A DNA stretch of 64,000 nucleotides from Proteromonas lacertae (Eukaryota > Sar > Bigyra > Opalinata > Proteromonadidae): positions 18,043-82,042 of the forward strand of contig NGBS01001187.1 of NCBI GenBank assembly GCA_002245135.1, given 5' to 3'. The notes below the pieces were generated by a model that did not search any database, had not been told where the DNA came from, and was given only the letters and a program-made list of their open reading frames with translations. A program made the position numbers and the translations under genes. Shown in pieces: positions 33,403-46,860 of this stretch. The stretch's first letter is position 1, and every line of letters starts with the position of its first letter.

Positions 33403-34386
33403 TTCTTCAGCTGTTTTTCGTTTTTCTTCTTCTTCAGTAGCTTTTCTCTTTTCTTCTTCTTCAGCTTGTTTTCGTTTCTTTCTTCTTCTTCAGTCTTTTC
33501 TTTTTCTTCTTCTTCAGCTTGTTTTTGTCTTTCTTCTTCTTCAGCTAGCTTTTCGTTTTTCTTCTTCTTCAGTAGCTTTTCTTTTTCTTCTTCTTTTTTC
33601 TTTTCTTCTTCTTCAGCTTTTCGTTTTTCTTCTTCTTTCTCTTTTCTTCTTCTTCAGCTTTTTTGTCTTTTCTTCTTCAGTAGCTTTTCGTTTTTCTTCT
33701 TCTTCAGTAGCTTTTCTCTTTTCTTCTTCTTCAGCTTGTTTTCGTTTCTCTTCTTCCTCTGCAGCTTTTCGTTTTTCTTCTTCCTTTCTCTTTTCTTCTT
33801 CTTCAGTAGCTTTTCGTTTTTCTTCTTCTTCAGTAGCTTTTCTCTTTTCTTCTTCTTCAGCTTGTTTTCGTTTCTCTTCTTCCTCTGCAGCTTTTCGTTT
33901 TTCTTCTTCCTTTCTCTTTTCTTCTTCTTCAGCTTGTTTTTGTCTTTCTTCTTCTTCAGCTGCTTTTCGTTTTTCTTCTTTTTCTTCTTTATTTTCTTTT
34001 TCTTTTTCTTTCCTTTCTACATCATCAATTACTTCTTTCACATCTTGCTTTTTAGAGTCTTCTTTTTTTTGTTTTTCTTCTTTCTCAAATAACATTTTAG
34101 CTTCTTTTGCTTTTCTAGCTTCTTCCAGCTTTTTATTTTCTTCTGCTTTACGTTTTTCTTCTACTGCTTTCTTCGTCATTTCACTTATTTTTGCTTTAAA
34201 TTGAGCTCTTCTTTTTTTTTCTTTTTAATAATAGACAAATAGATATATACTAGCATTATTTTCATAATCATCCTGTTTTCTCAGAAAATATATGAAGGCA
34301 GCTGATGTCACTATTGCAGCTGCACCAGCAAGTAAAATTGTTACTTTATTTGCTATAAATAAATAAATAAGAATTGTACAAGGCAT
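32914..34386 (-). CDS. Membrane-anchored coiled-coil protein with CBM26-like starch-binding domain, copy 2
   Basis: Begins MPS plus NKVTILLAGAAAIVTSAAFI (membrane anchor, then FLRKQDDYEN), followed by a long Lys/Glu/Arg-rich helix built from 9-residue units such as EEEEKRKAT, and a C-terminal CBM25/26-like domain (WPGEELKES, ILNTGSTQSPALDITE, DYWLNNN) across introns 33150-33184 and 32965-32992. CBM26 modules bind alpha-glucans. The layout of N-terminal anchor, spacer and C-terminal glucan-binding module is the same as in animal STBD1, which tethers glycogen to membranes, although STBD1 uses a CBM20 module. The reading frame shifts at least once within the repeated tract (33480-33640), so the intact protein cannot be read straight through; repeat-length errors may be the cause. 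Confidence 0.6.
33403..34010. repeat. Coding minisatellite of about 27 bases
   Basis: TTC/CTT-rich on the plus strand. The 27-base unit encodes, on the minus strand, 9-residue blocks such as EEEEKRKAT and EEEEKRKQA. Higher-order copies of about 125-130 bases repeat between roughly 33680 and 33930. Small length changes between units shift frame, so array length is likely variable and hard to assemble. Confidence 0.8.
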
Positions 34387-34607
34387 GTGAGACTAGATAT
34401 TTAAAAACTAAAAATCTGTTTCAAAAATATGTCTGTTTCTTTATTCAAAAGTATAATGAAAAATGAATGTATGAAGATAAAACATATTGTATTAGAGGTA
34501 TAATTGTTGTTAATTTCATTTAATGATCAATTATTAATAACTTCTGTAATTTTATTTTTAAAAATGTAACAGCTAGTTTATTTTGACAGTTTATTTTCTT
34601 CATAACA

Positions 34608-35642
34608 ATGCTAAGAAAGAATTTCAATGAGTATAACTCTTCTCAGGCAGTTCCAATGAGAGAAACAAAAATAAGGAGGACAATATTGGGTGATATTTCA
34701 AACGCATATAGAGTTGGAGTAACAAACATAAAAAAGGAGCCAGCCATGAATGTAGGGATGTATAATGCAGGCATGATGGAAGGAGTGGATATTAAATACG
34801 CAAATAACACTTTTTATACACCAGAATATGCATCTTCGATTATGAAGCATTATTATGATGTTGAAAAGAATTTTCAAGTTGATTCAAATTATATGAATAT
34901 GCAACCTGAAATTAGTTCAAAAATGAGAGGTGTATTAATAGATTGGTTGGTTGATGTTCATTATAAATTCAAATTACAACCACAAACATTCTATTTGATG
35001 GTTAATTATATTGATCGGTACTTAGAACATAAAAGAATACCTAAATGCAAGTTACAGTTAGTAGGAGTTGTAGCTTTATTTATTGCATCAAAATATGAAG
35101 AAATATATTTCCCAACAATAAAAGATTTATGTTATATAACAGCAAATACATACACAAGAGAAGATATATTACGTATGGAAGTAGATATGATAGGTGCTTT
35201 TCACTTTAATTTAACTGTTCCAACTGTTTATAATTTTTTATGTAGATTTATTCAAGTATTGGATAGAGGAGATGAATATAATTCAGTGTGTTACTTTTTA
35301 GCTGAAAGAACTCAACAAGAGTACAATTTATTACCATTTCTACCTTCACATATTGCTGCTTGTTGTATTTTATTAGCTAATAGGTATTTGAATTACAAAG
35401 AAGAGTGGGATAGTGTTTTACAACATTATACGCATTATACACAAAAAGAATTGGAAAAATGTAGTGAACTAATAGAGTATGATATTATTCACACCTCTAC
35501 AAACCTTCCTGTATATTTTATATTTCGATTTCTTTTATAGGCTGTCTGGAGGAAGTATACTAAATCGGTTAGGAATAAAGCATCACATATAGTATATAAA
35601 TACTTGCGTTTAGCACCATTAATTCCTCCGACTGAGAGTTAA
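34608..35642 (+). CDS. B-type mitotic cyclin
   Basis: Exons 34608-35510 and 35541-35642 give 334 residues. The cyclin box begins MRGVLIDWLVDVHYKFKLQP and includes FYLMVNYIDRYL and LVGVVALFIASKYEE, the classic A/B-cyclin signatures. A second cyclin fold follows, and the last exon restores AVWRKYTKSVRNKAS, the usual B-cyclin C-terminal helix. The N-terminus has RRTILGDISNAYRVG, reminiscent of the RxALGDI(S/T)N element of cyclins. No canonical RxxLxxxxN destruction box is obvious beyond RRTILGDISN. It should activate a CDK1-type kinase at mitosis. Confidence 0.93.
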
Positions 35643-35795
35643 TGCTCATAAAATCTATTTTATTTCTTTTACATCCTATTTATAAAATTAATTTATGTTT
35701 TTGGGGTAGTTTTCAAAATCATTTGACAAGAAAATAAGGATTTTAAAATTTTCAAAGCTTGACAAAGTCAAACAATAATATTTTGTGTTTTTTTA

Positions 35796-37120
35796 ATGAT
35801 GAATATAACATCAACTGAAAGTGATACGTATATCCAGATATTTATGTTCTGTTGTATAGAGTTTTTCAATTATCACATTCAGAAGATCCTAACTACACAA
35901 AGAATAGAAAATCATTGACTAAAGAAAAAGATGTATTAACTAATATGACTATTTTGTATATAGAAATTACCCGATAATGAAGTTAAAAAAGTATATTAAT
36001 ATAGTGATTTTGATTTTTTCTATAGTTGAAATTTGAAGATGAAAAAAAATCAAGAGTGAGAACAACAAAAGTATGTCGAAAACATCTGAGGAAACCTCCT
36101 GTTGTAAAAGAAGAGACAGAAAATCAGCCATTTCAATTTGGTAAACACCGTATATCAGACAATTCATCTCATTCATTCACATCAGGTTGGAACGACAATT
36201 CACGAAAATCATTCACAGATCCATCCACCATTCGTCAGTCCATCTCTCAATCCCCCAAAGAAAATCCTATATGTAATTACTTCTGCAGAGTTAAAAAGTG
36301 TAAAGAAGCTGAAGATTGTATATAATATATATCTATTTATATAATTTTTAGTATTATCGTTAGAAATCTCACCAGTTGTATCTTGTACAAGAACATCTCA
36401 TGCTAGTTATGATATACAAACTGCCAAATACATTGGACTACCGAATACAAGCGAAGAAATCACAAAAGGAATAAATCAACAGTACAACGTGCCTTACTCC
36501 AAGTTACCTAAGGTAAATGTGAAAGGATATGAATGTCCAATAGCTGGAGTGATCGTTATGCTAAAAACATCATTAATAAATTTAGATGCGTTTAAAACTG
36601 AAGGAATCTTTAGAAAAGAAGGAAATTATCAGATATTAGAAGAGATGAAGAAACAGATAAATGATGGGAATTATACAGGATGTGAACAACCTCATATATT
36701 GGCTGGATTATTTAAAGTATGCTATTATCATTATATATATATATATATATATATAGCAATTTATTCGAGGATTACCAGGAGGATTATTTAATATAATTCC
36801 AATACCAGTTATAGAAAAACATAGTAAAGAAACTGTATATATTATTATTATTATTATTATTATTATCTTTATAGTGGGAAACTGTTCCAGCATTGATGAG
36901 TTATTTCAATAAAGAATATTATTCGTTGTTACTCTATCTTTTAGATACCTTTATTGAAATAATAAGTCATCAGGATATTAATTTTATGAATGATGAGAGT
37001 ATAGCAACTGTAATGGCTCCAAATTTCTATGTTGAATCTGCTAATGTTAATGATATGGATTATTTTCATGTTATACAGATGCTTATTCCAGTTATATATC
37101 TTTTTTTTAAATTCTTTTAA
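35796..37120 (+). CDS. RhoGAP-domain GTPase-activating protein
   Basis: A multi-exon gene with introns of about 28-40 nt, several containing pure TA or ATT repeats (near 36737 and 36842). The N-terminal half is basic and Ser-rich with no named domain. The C-terminal half is a RhoGAP domain: CPIAGVIVMLKTSL, the arginine-finger region AFKTEGIFRKEGNYQ, LFKQFIRGLPGGLF after splicing, and ESIATVMAPNF. The normal GIFRVSG reads GIFRKEG; the finger Arg is kept. It should switch off Rho/Rac/Cdc42-family GTPases. The 3' end is uncertain: reading on gives a stop at 37118-37120, but a further short exon is possible. Confidence 0.85.
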
Positions 37121-37290
37121 ATGTTAGAGTTTTTTTAATAGTATATAATAAGAATATGATTAAATGGAGAGAAAATACTAAGAATAATGATGTAAATATG
37201 TAAATTATTATGTATATAATATATAATATTACTTGTTTCTAAAAAAAACTGTTTTTAAAACATTATATATAAAACATAATCATTTAATTC

Positions 37291-38378
37291 TTAAGATTTC
37301 TGATGTTCTTCACCACAATTGAAACAAACTGTTCTGTTACCAAAATTAGGTTTATCACACTATATATAAATACAAAATAATATATATACTTTTTCACATC
37401 TCCAATCTAAATTTTCTGTTTTTATTTTCTTTCCTTTATCTTCAGCAACAGCATCATTATCCTCCTCTTCACATTTTCTTTTTCTACTTTTATTATCATT
37501 CTCTATTTCCATCATTGATTTTGGATGATTACATCTTAGGTTATATTCTTTATACTCCATCCACTTTGGTAATATACTCACACCTGCTATACTTTTAAAT
37601 ATTTCTACTAATATCACTGTATTCGGATTTTTAACATTTACAACATGTTTTGATGGAATTAATTCTACTATTAAATTCGTTAATTTTATTCGATTAATAT
37701 TGTTGTTATTTCTCTTTTCCATTTCTACTCGATACTATTAATATATATATAGAGATTATATTATTATATATATACTTCTATTGATTCTTTTTCTGATGAA
37801 AAATAACTGGATAATAATGGTTTTATTATTTCGATTATATTCTCTTCTTTTGCAACACAGGTCATATTCAATGGTCGAATTTTACAACAATATCGACTTA
37901 TCTCTTCTTTATTTTCGATTATATCTTTCATTATTTCTTCACATAAGTTACTTACATCTATTGCTTTGTCTTTAATTCCTACCATTATCACGCCTTTACA
38001 TCCTGTGTCTATTCTGGATAATATATTCTTATTGTTGTTTTTATTTTTTAATTCATTCAACTCTGCTTTTATAGCATCAAATGGATTGATTGTTTTACTG
38101 TCATCTTCAGAAATATCATCTGTTTCACTATTCTTTTCACTATACTATCATTATTAGAACTACATAATTATTTTTGATTATACCCTTTCGATCATTTGAT
38201 ATGCTTCTTTCATTCCCATATTCTCTTTTCCTTGATCACAAGTTAATAATATTCCTTTTATTCCACTTTTCAACTCACTCTTCGAATTAGCTTTCTATTG
38301 TTATATATATTACTAACATTGTGATTATACTTTGTCATTTTTATAGAATCTCTTCCTATCTTGTCGTTTAGAAGACAT
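37291..38378 (-). CDS. THUMPD1: THUMPD1/Tan1-type tRNA acetylation adaptor with RanBP2 zinc finger
   Basis: Spliced exons begin MSSKRQDRKRFYKNDK and carry GIKGILLTCDQGKENM, then TGCKGVIMVGIKD, RPLNMTCVAKEE and the THUMP core (INRIKLTNLIVELIPSKHVV, then NTVILVEIFKSIAGVS). THUMPD1/Tan1 binds tRNA and presents it to the NAT10/Kre33 enzyme for N4-acetylation of cytidine 12. After a basic acidic-mixed linker, the last intron (37360-37389) restores DWRCEKCDKPNFGNRTVCFN followed by C-G-E-E-H, a complete RanBP2-type zinc finger (W-x-C-x2-C-xn-N-x6-C-x2-C). THUMPD1 proteins I know of lack such a finger, which usually binds single-stranded RNA or ubiquitin. Confidence 0.85.
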
Positions 38379-38530
38379 TTTTTGAAAAATGATACAAACA
38401 ATCGATAATATAAATTATTGTTTCGATTGTTTATCTTAACAATCGACTATTAATTTCTTACTTATTTTACCTTAATTTATCAAAAATATTGTTTGTTATA
38501 TATCCACAAAAACATAAACACAATCAATTA

Positions 38531-41201
<2,671 letters not shown>

Positions 41202-41313
41202 TAATGACAATTATGATTTGAGAGGAATCAAGCTTAGATTATTTTTAATTAGTGAATTAAAAGATGATACAGATTGTAATATATGAATATTATTACATTT
41301 AATTGTTATATAC

Positions 41314-42448
41314 TTATTCATCAAATCCATGAGGATTTTTAATTTGCCAATTCCAAGCATCTTTACACATATCGTCTAAATTTCTTTTAGCAGTCCAATG
41401 CAATACTTCATGTGCTTTTTTAGGAATACAATAACAAGAAGGTAAATCGCCTGGTCTTCTATCAGCCAAAACATGTTTAATAGAATGACCACAAGCTTTT
41501 TCAATTCCATGAATAACATCCAACACAGACAAACCAATTCCAGTACCTAGATTAAAAGCTTCACAAACATGTTTATCACCCTCAAATAACCAATTCAAAG
41601 CAGCTACATGTCCTTCAGCTATATCCATTACATGAATATAATCTCTAACACACGTATGATCAGGTGTATCATAGTCATGACCAAATACATTCACTAATTC
41701 TCTCTGACCACTTGCTACTTGTAAAACAAATGGCATTAAATTAGTAGGAATACCATTAGGACTTTCTCCAATCAATCCTGATGGATGAGCACCCACTGGA
41801 TTGAAGTATCTTAATAATACAACCGACATTGCTGGATTAGCTGTGTGCATGTCTGTTAAGATTTGTTCCATCATAAATTTAGTCCATCCATACGGACAAT
41901 TCACACCTACACCTGTACCTGATTCTTCTGAAAGTGGCGGCTTTGAATTGCCATAAACAGTACAAGAAGATGAAAATATAATACTCATACATTTGTTTTC
42001 CTGCATTACTTTTAATAGATTTAAAGTTCCTCCTATGTTGTTGTCGTAATATTTCATTGGTTCAGCTACACTTTCTGGTACACACTTGTAAGCAGCGAAA
42101 TGAATTACTGAATCAAACGGACCATGTTCTTTGAATAGTTTGGTCATTGCATCATAATCACGAATATCAGCCTATACGAATTTAAGATGTTTATATTATA
42201 ATACAACAACTAAATCAATCATATCTGGCTTTTTGGATATTTCCTTTATTCTCTCAAAACATTTTTTACTATTTTTTGAATGATATTAACAATATACTTT
42301 GAATTATTCAAATTATCAACTAATGTAACCTTGTACCCACTTTCTAACAATGAGACTGCAGTGTGTGAGCCAATAAAGCCATTTCCACCTTTATAAAACA
42401 TAGAAAATTAAATAAAATACCTGTCAATAGAATATGTTTAGCTGGCAT
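41314..42448 (-). CDS. GALE: UDP-glucose 4-epimerase
   Basis: Four exons; spliced N-terminus MPAKHILLTGGNGFIGSHTA is the NAD-binding Rossmann motif, restored by the intron at 42389-42420. HFAAYKCVPESVAEPMKYYD, FSSSCTVYG and the catalytic Ty-x3-Lys pair (CPYGWTKFMME) are all present, as is RYFNPVGAHPSGLIGE. The enzyme interconverts UDP-glucose and UDP-galactose in the Leloir pathway and supplies UDP-galactose for glycan synthesis. About 345 residues, the normal length. It neighbours two membrane proteins that probably act on glycans. Confidence 0.96.
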
Positions 42449-42523
42449 TGAAATAATTGAATTTTTATTTTCTATTAAAACTTTCAAATCTATTTTGATC
42501 AAGCAATTGGTTTGGTATTTTAG

Positions 42524-43471
42524 ATGTTTTTTTGTTTTATTTGTGCAATCTTATTTTCAATCGTGATTCTTATATCTGCAACATATTTGTTATCAGGTGT
42601 TAAAACGTCTAATCTTAGAAAAAATAATGAAGATAAGCTATACAGTAAAGATAGTGAATCAAGTGATAGAGATATCATGAGTAAATATAAATATGGTTAT
42701 GGATCTGTACATTCAGTATTATGGACATGTCCAATAAACAGACCAGAAATAGATTTGTTTCATAAAGCTCAGTATAAAGAAGATGAATGGATATTATCAT
42801 ACTATAGAAACAATAGTCTACCGTTATATAATGGCATATTTATAGAGATAGGTGCTTATAACGGAGTTCAATATTCAACTACCTATCTATTAGAACAGAC
42901 ATATGGTTGGAGGGGTTTATTAATTGAAGGTTCTTCTATGTATTACCAAGGTCTAATAAACTCTGGAAGAAATCGCTCTTACAAAATTAACAAAGTAATA
43001 TGTAATTCATCTCAAGAAGTTATATATAACGAATTAGCTCTAGGATTGAGTGGATTGAAAAGACATTCATCAAATGCAAGGAATAAATATATAAAGTCAC
43101 TCAATTCGATAGAAATTAGTGTTAATTGTTCTACAATGAAGAGAATCATCTCAGACTATCATTTAACACATATTGATGTATTTTCTTTAGATGTAGAGGG
43201 AGCTGAAGCTGAGTTACTTGAAACTTTTGATTGGAAAGTAATTGTAAGATTGTGGTTAATAGAAACAAATTATGAGTTAGGAATAGATGAAGCAATAAAA
43301 GATGAGAATGTTAGGAAAATAATGAGAAGTCACGGTTATAAATTGATTTATAAGCCTATACCACCTGGTGTGAATGAAATATGGGTAAATCCTAATTATG
43401 ATGAATTGGTTAAGCCTTTACTAGAAAAAGAAAAGAAATATTATAACAATGATGGAAAAAATTGTGAATAA
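42524..43471 (+). CDS. FkbM-like methyltransferase, type II membrane protein
   Basis: An intronless 315-residue protein with an N-terminal membrane anchor (CFICAILFSIVILISATYLL) and a lumenal C-terminal domain. NGIFIEIGAYNGVQYSTTYL matches the SAM-binding motif I of Methyltransf_21 (FkbM) proteins, and HIDVFSLDVEGAEAELLETF their second hallmark. Two potential N-glycosylation sites (NRS, NCS) fit a lumenal location. FkbM-type enzymes O-methylate sugars or related small groups; the substrate is unknown. It is 75 bases from the divergent GALE gene. Confidence 0.85.
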   Translation: MFFCFICAILFSIVILISATYLLSGVKTSNLRKNNEDKLYSKDSESSDRDIMSKYKYGYGSVHSVLWTCPINRPEIDLFHKAQYKEDEWILSYYRNNSLPLYNGIFIEIGAYNGVQYSTTYLLEQTYGWRGLLIEGSSMYYQGLINSGRNRSYKINKVICNSSQEVIYNELALGLSGLKRHSSNARNKYIKSLNSIEISVNCSTMKRIISDYHLTHIDVFSLDVEGAEAELLETFDWKVIVRLWLIETNYELGIDEAIKDENVRKIMRSHGYKLIYKPIPPGVNEIWVNPNYDELVKPLLEKEKKYYNNDGKNCE

Positions 43472-43682
43472 TAGTGTAGATAAATGTATTTATAGATGAT
43501 AATTCTCTCTAGATATAGTTGTAATTAATTTAATCTTTATAAATATACTAATTTCTATTGATTATCATTAATTCACATACAAAAATATATCACACCAACA
43601 TAAAATAAAATAAATATCAATACGAGAAACATCAAATAGAAGATAATGCAATTAAATAAATAAAAAATAACTTATTAATAAT

Positions 43683-45763
43683 CTAAACTCTATCTTTTTT
43701 ATCTATTTCTATTCCACAATGTTTATTCAAATACATAGGCAATTCTCTATGCAAATAACTAACAGTCAAAACTCCAGAAACAGCAATTGTAGATGTTCTA
43801 GTATGCAAAATTAAACAAGTACTATTTCAACAACATATAAATATAATATATATATACTTTTCTGATAATTTATTAACATCTACTTGAATCTCTTCATTTT
43901 GACCAATTGATATATAAATTTGTTTCAATTGAAAATTGTAAGGATTTGAAGTAATTATAACTAGATGTGGTTTTAATGATAAGATAGTATTCATTCTTAC
44001 ATTCTCAGTTGGTTCTGGAGGTGTGTAAATTACATGTACATGACCGTATAATACATTATTCTCAATAATTGGAATTAAAAAATTTCCTTCCTTATCCCAC
44101 ACATATACAAATTTTGACATGAAATTTAAATCATATCGTAAAGGCAATATAAGGAATATATTATGTGGACGAGGAAATAAAACTACTAAATATTGTAATA
44201 ATTTTAATATATTTTCATCATATTCATTATTATAATTTCCACTTTCCTGTTTCTTAAATACCAATCCAGATATATCAACTACTATTGAATAGTAAGGAGG
44301 TAATGGTATATTATAATAAGGAACATCTAATTTATAGAGACGAGGTAATGATTGGTCATATTCTTGTCTTGGATATGGATTAATTGGAACATTTTTACCA
44401 AAATAATCATTTTCAGGAATATCAATAAAAGTACCATTCTCTAACCATGAGAAATACTGTGATACTTCAAATGGATAAGGTCCTTTATATTTACTCACAA
44501 ATTTCCATTTCTCTACTAAACCTGGTCTACCATAAAATTGCTCTTTGAATTTCATTACTGATTCTTCAGTGTAAGAATAATGTGTAAAAACTAAACCATT
44601 TAATTCAGTCTCAAAGTGTCTAAAACATTTATATCCAAATATATCCATCCATTTATCTGTACCACTGATTAAATGGTTAATATGCGGAGGTGCATGTAAA
44701 GACCAAATATCGCCTTTATCATATCTCCAAGCTCTAATCCATTCATATATATTTTGATGAGTTGGTAAATCAGGTGTAATTGTAACATGATAGGGTGTAA
44801 TGAAATAGTGACAGTGGAAATACATACATCTCTTATTATTATTAGGTTTGTTGAACAGTTCGTAGATTGTTTCCAGCTGTTCTGTTGTCCAGATTTCATC
44901 AACATCTATTTCTATCATTACACATGGAAATTCGATTTGGTGTAACACTTTCAACATTGTTATCTTATCTTTCCACATCTGTCCATAAAGTGTTCTATGT
45001 ACAAATACTTCTAATGGATTTTCTTCTTTTAATTTGTTTATATAAATACTTGTACCATCATTTGAAATACCTTGATACATTATTGAATCATCAAATTTGT
45101 CGGTGGAATATGGTTTCTTACTGTTTGCTCTACCTGCTGCTATTCCTTCAATAATATGCCATTGGAAATAAAAGTAAGCTTCTTTGAAGATTTTTAAATG
45201 ATAGGAAATAAACGGCCAACCATTTGCTACTATTGTGTATATTACTACTGGCATGTATTGAGATTCAGGATCACTATTTAATATTGGATAAGAATTAATA
45301 TATACGCATCTGGAGTGTATGTTAGTGAAATACCTAAAGTTGTCATACCCTTTTCTGCAGTAACTGATCCTTTCTTATAAGGAAATGAATAGGAAAATTG
45401 ATGTACATCATTGAGTGGAACTGACAATTGTGCAATTGTAGAATGGTTTAGCTGGTCTTTTACTCTGCATAAAAATGTGTATTTTGTCAACATAGAACCT
45501 ACAACCAAGTACAAACCCTATTATATGTAATAATTAGAAAGAAAAATAAATACTTTACTAATAAGACTATCGAAGTAACTACCGACATCTTGACATGCTA
45601 GATCCATTACACCTTGAGTGATAATATTTATTGGGCTTTGTGTAATTTCAGTCTTAACATTTGCAATAAACATTGATCCAAATCCAGTGATGTTGGTTTG
45701 AATATTGAAAAAAATAAAATATATTCCACAAAGTATTAGGAATATCACCTGCCCACTAATCAT
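43683..45763 (-). CDS. Type II membrane protein with a DxD glycosyltransferase-like domain
   Basis: Exons 45554-45763, 45306-45517, 43858-45273 and 43683-43821 give 658 residues. The start is the ATG before ISGQVIFLILCGIYFIFFNI, a signal anchor. Near residue 145 begins MPVVIYTIVANGWPFISYHL, followed by PCVMIEIDVDEIWTTEQLET, where DVD could be the metal/nucleotide-sugar-binding DxD of a GT-A fold. Conserved aromatic/His motifs (YFHCHYFITPYHV, RHFETELNG, FTHYSYTEES) follow. The C-terminal 200 residues form a second unassigned domain. I infer a Golgi or ER glycan-modifying enzyme; family and donor sugar are not identified. Confidence 0.6.
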
Positions 45764-46118
45764 TTTAAACTCAAAAACCCGAAAACCCAACTTTTCTTTT
45801 TCATTCTTCAACTTACATTTGCATTATAAGCATTTTTGTTATTGATATTCTAATTGTACTACTAATGCACAACATGAATGACCAAAAATATTAACACTCT
45901 CGTTTGGTGAATATTTTTCTGAATTTGTTTCCTTTTTATCCTAATATTGTTTAACTTTATTGCTTCTATTATCATATGATGAAAATATAATTATAAAGAA
46001 TTCTTTTTCTTAATTTCATAAATATAGCTTAGTTATATATTCTATGTATTATAAACCCCCAAAAACAACAGTTAGATGAATCACCCGGAATATTTCTGAA
46101 GATGGCATAATATATAGT
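45764..46118. other. AT-rich spacer upstream of the glycan-enzyme gene
   Basis: About 355 bases holding the 5' flank of the gene ending at 45763 and the 3' flank of the eL21 gene. I see no further feature. Confidence 0.5.
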
Positions 46119-46628
46119 TTAACAAAGTGTATCATATGGGAATGGTTGTAAGAATAATGGCAATTTGTTGGCTTTAACATAGTATCCATCATGTGGTCCT
46201 TTTACAATTCTCTTTACTGGTTTTAAATCTATTCAATTATAATTATTTTTCAAAATACCTTTTGGGTCTTTTGTATCTTTATATTTTCTCTTGATTTCAG
46301 CGTTTAATTTAACACGTTTTAAGAAATCATCACGGCAGTGAGATGGTTTTACATGTTCGATTCTTACATGGATTCTCTTTTTAATAATTCGGTTTCTTAC
46401 TGGTTTGTTTACTTCAACACCTACTGCATGTGGGGTTACATCAAAAATAACACCAGTACGTCCGTGATAAATCTTATGTGGCATACCTTTATGAATATTA
46501 CCTACTGCTTTGATATCAACGATGTCTCCTCTTTTGTATGTTCTGAGGTATACTTGACTTGGTAATGCGCCATGCTTTCTAAAGTCTCTGGCGAACATAT
46601 AACGAGTTCCAGATCTGTAGCCGCTCAT
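46119..46628 (-). CDS. RPL21: Ribosomal protein eL21
   Basis: Exons 46259-46628 and 46119-46228, joined across a 30-nt intron, give 159 residues, the normal eL21 length. [40 protein letters not shown] and [12 protein letters not shown] are typical eL21 sequence, and the C-terminal [16 protein letters not shown] fits the usual ending. It is a structural protein of the 60S subunit. The sequence before the ATG ends GATATAG, an acceptor-like site, so a 5'-UTR intron is possible. Confidence 0.97.
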
Positions 46629-46860
46629 CTATATCAAATATAAATTATTGCATTCAAAAAATATAGAATGATGGAAGATATATTTATTGTAACTTAAATA
46701 TATTTATAAGAGTGAATAAATACCTTCAAAAATATAACTTAATAGATGATGTTAATTATAATTGATTATCAAAGAAAAAATACTCACTATACACTTTATG
46801 AATGACAAACAACTAACAACTGTTTATCGTATTTGAAAAAACTGTCGTTATATATTTGAA

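Noticed and set aside
33326-34204. Long plus-strand frame rich in Ser, Phe and Leu
   Set aside because: It is the complement of the Glu/Lys/Arg-coding minisatellite of the minus-strand CBM26-like gene; the composition is an automatic product of TTC/CTT repeats.
36737-36870. TA and ATT microsatellites as independent repeats of interest
   Set aside because: They lie inside two short introns of the RhoGAP gene and are ordinary AT-rich intron sequence.
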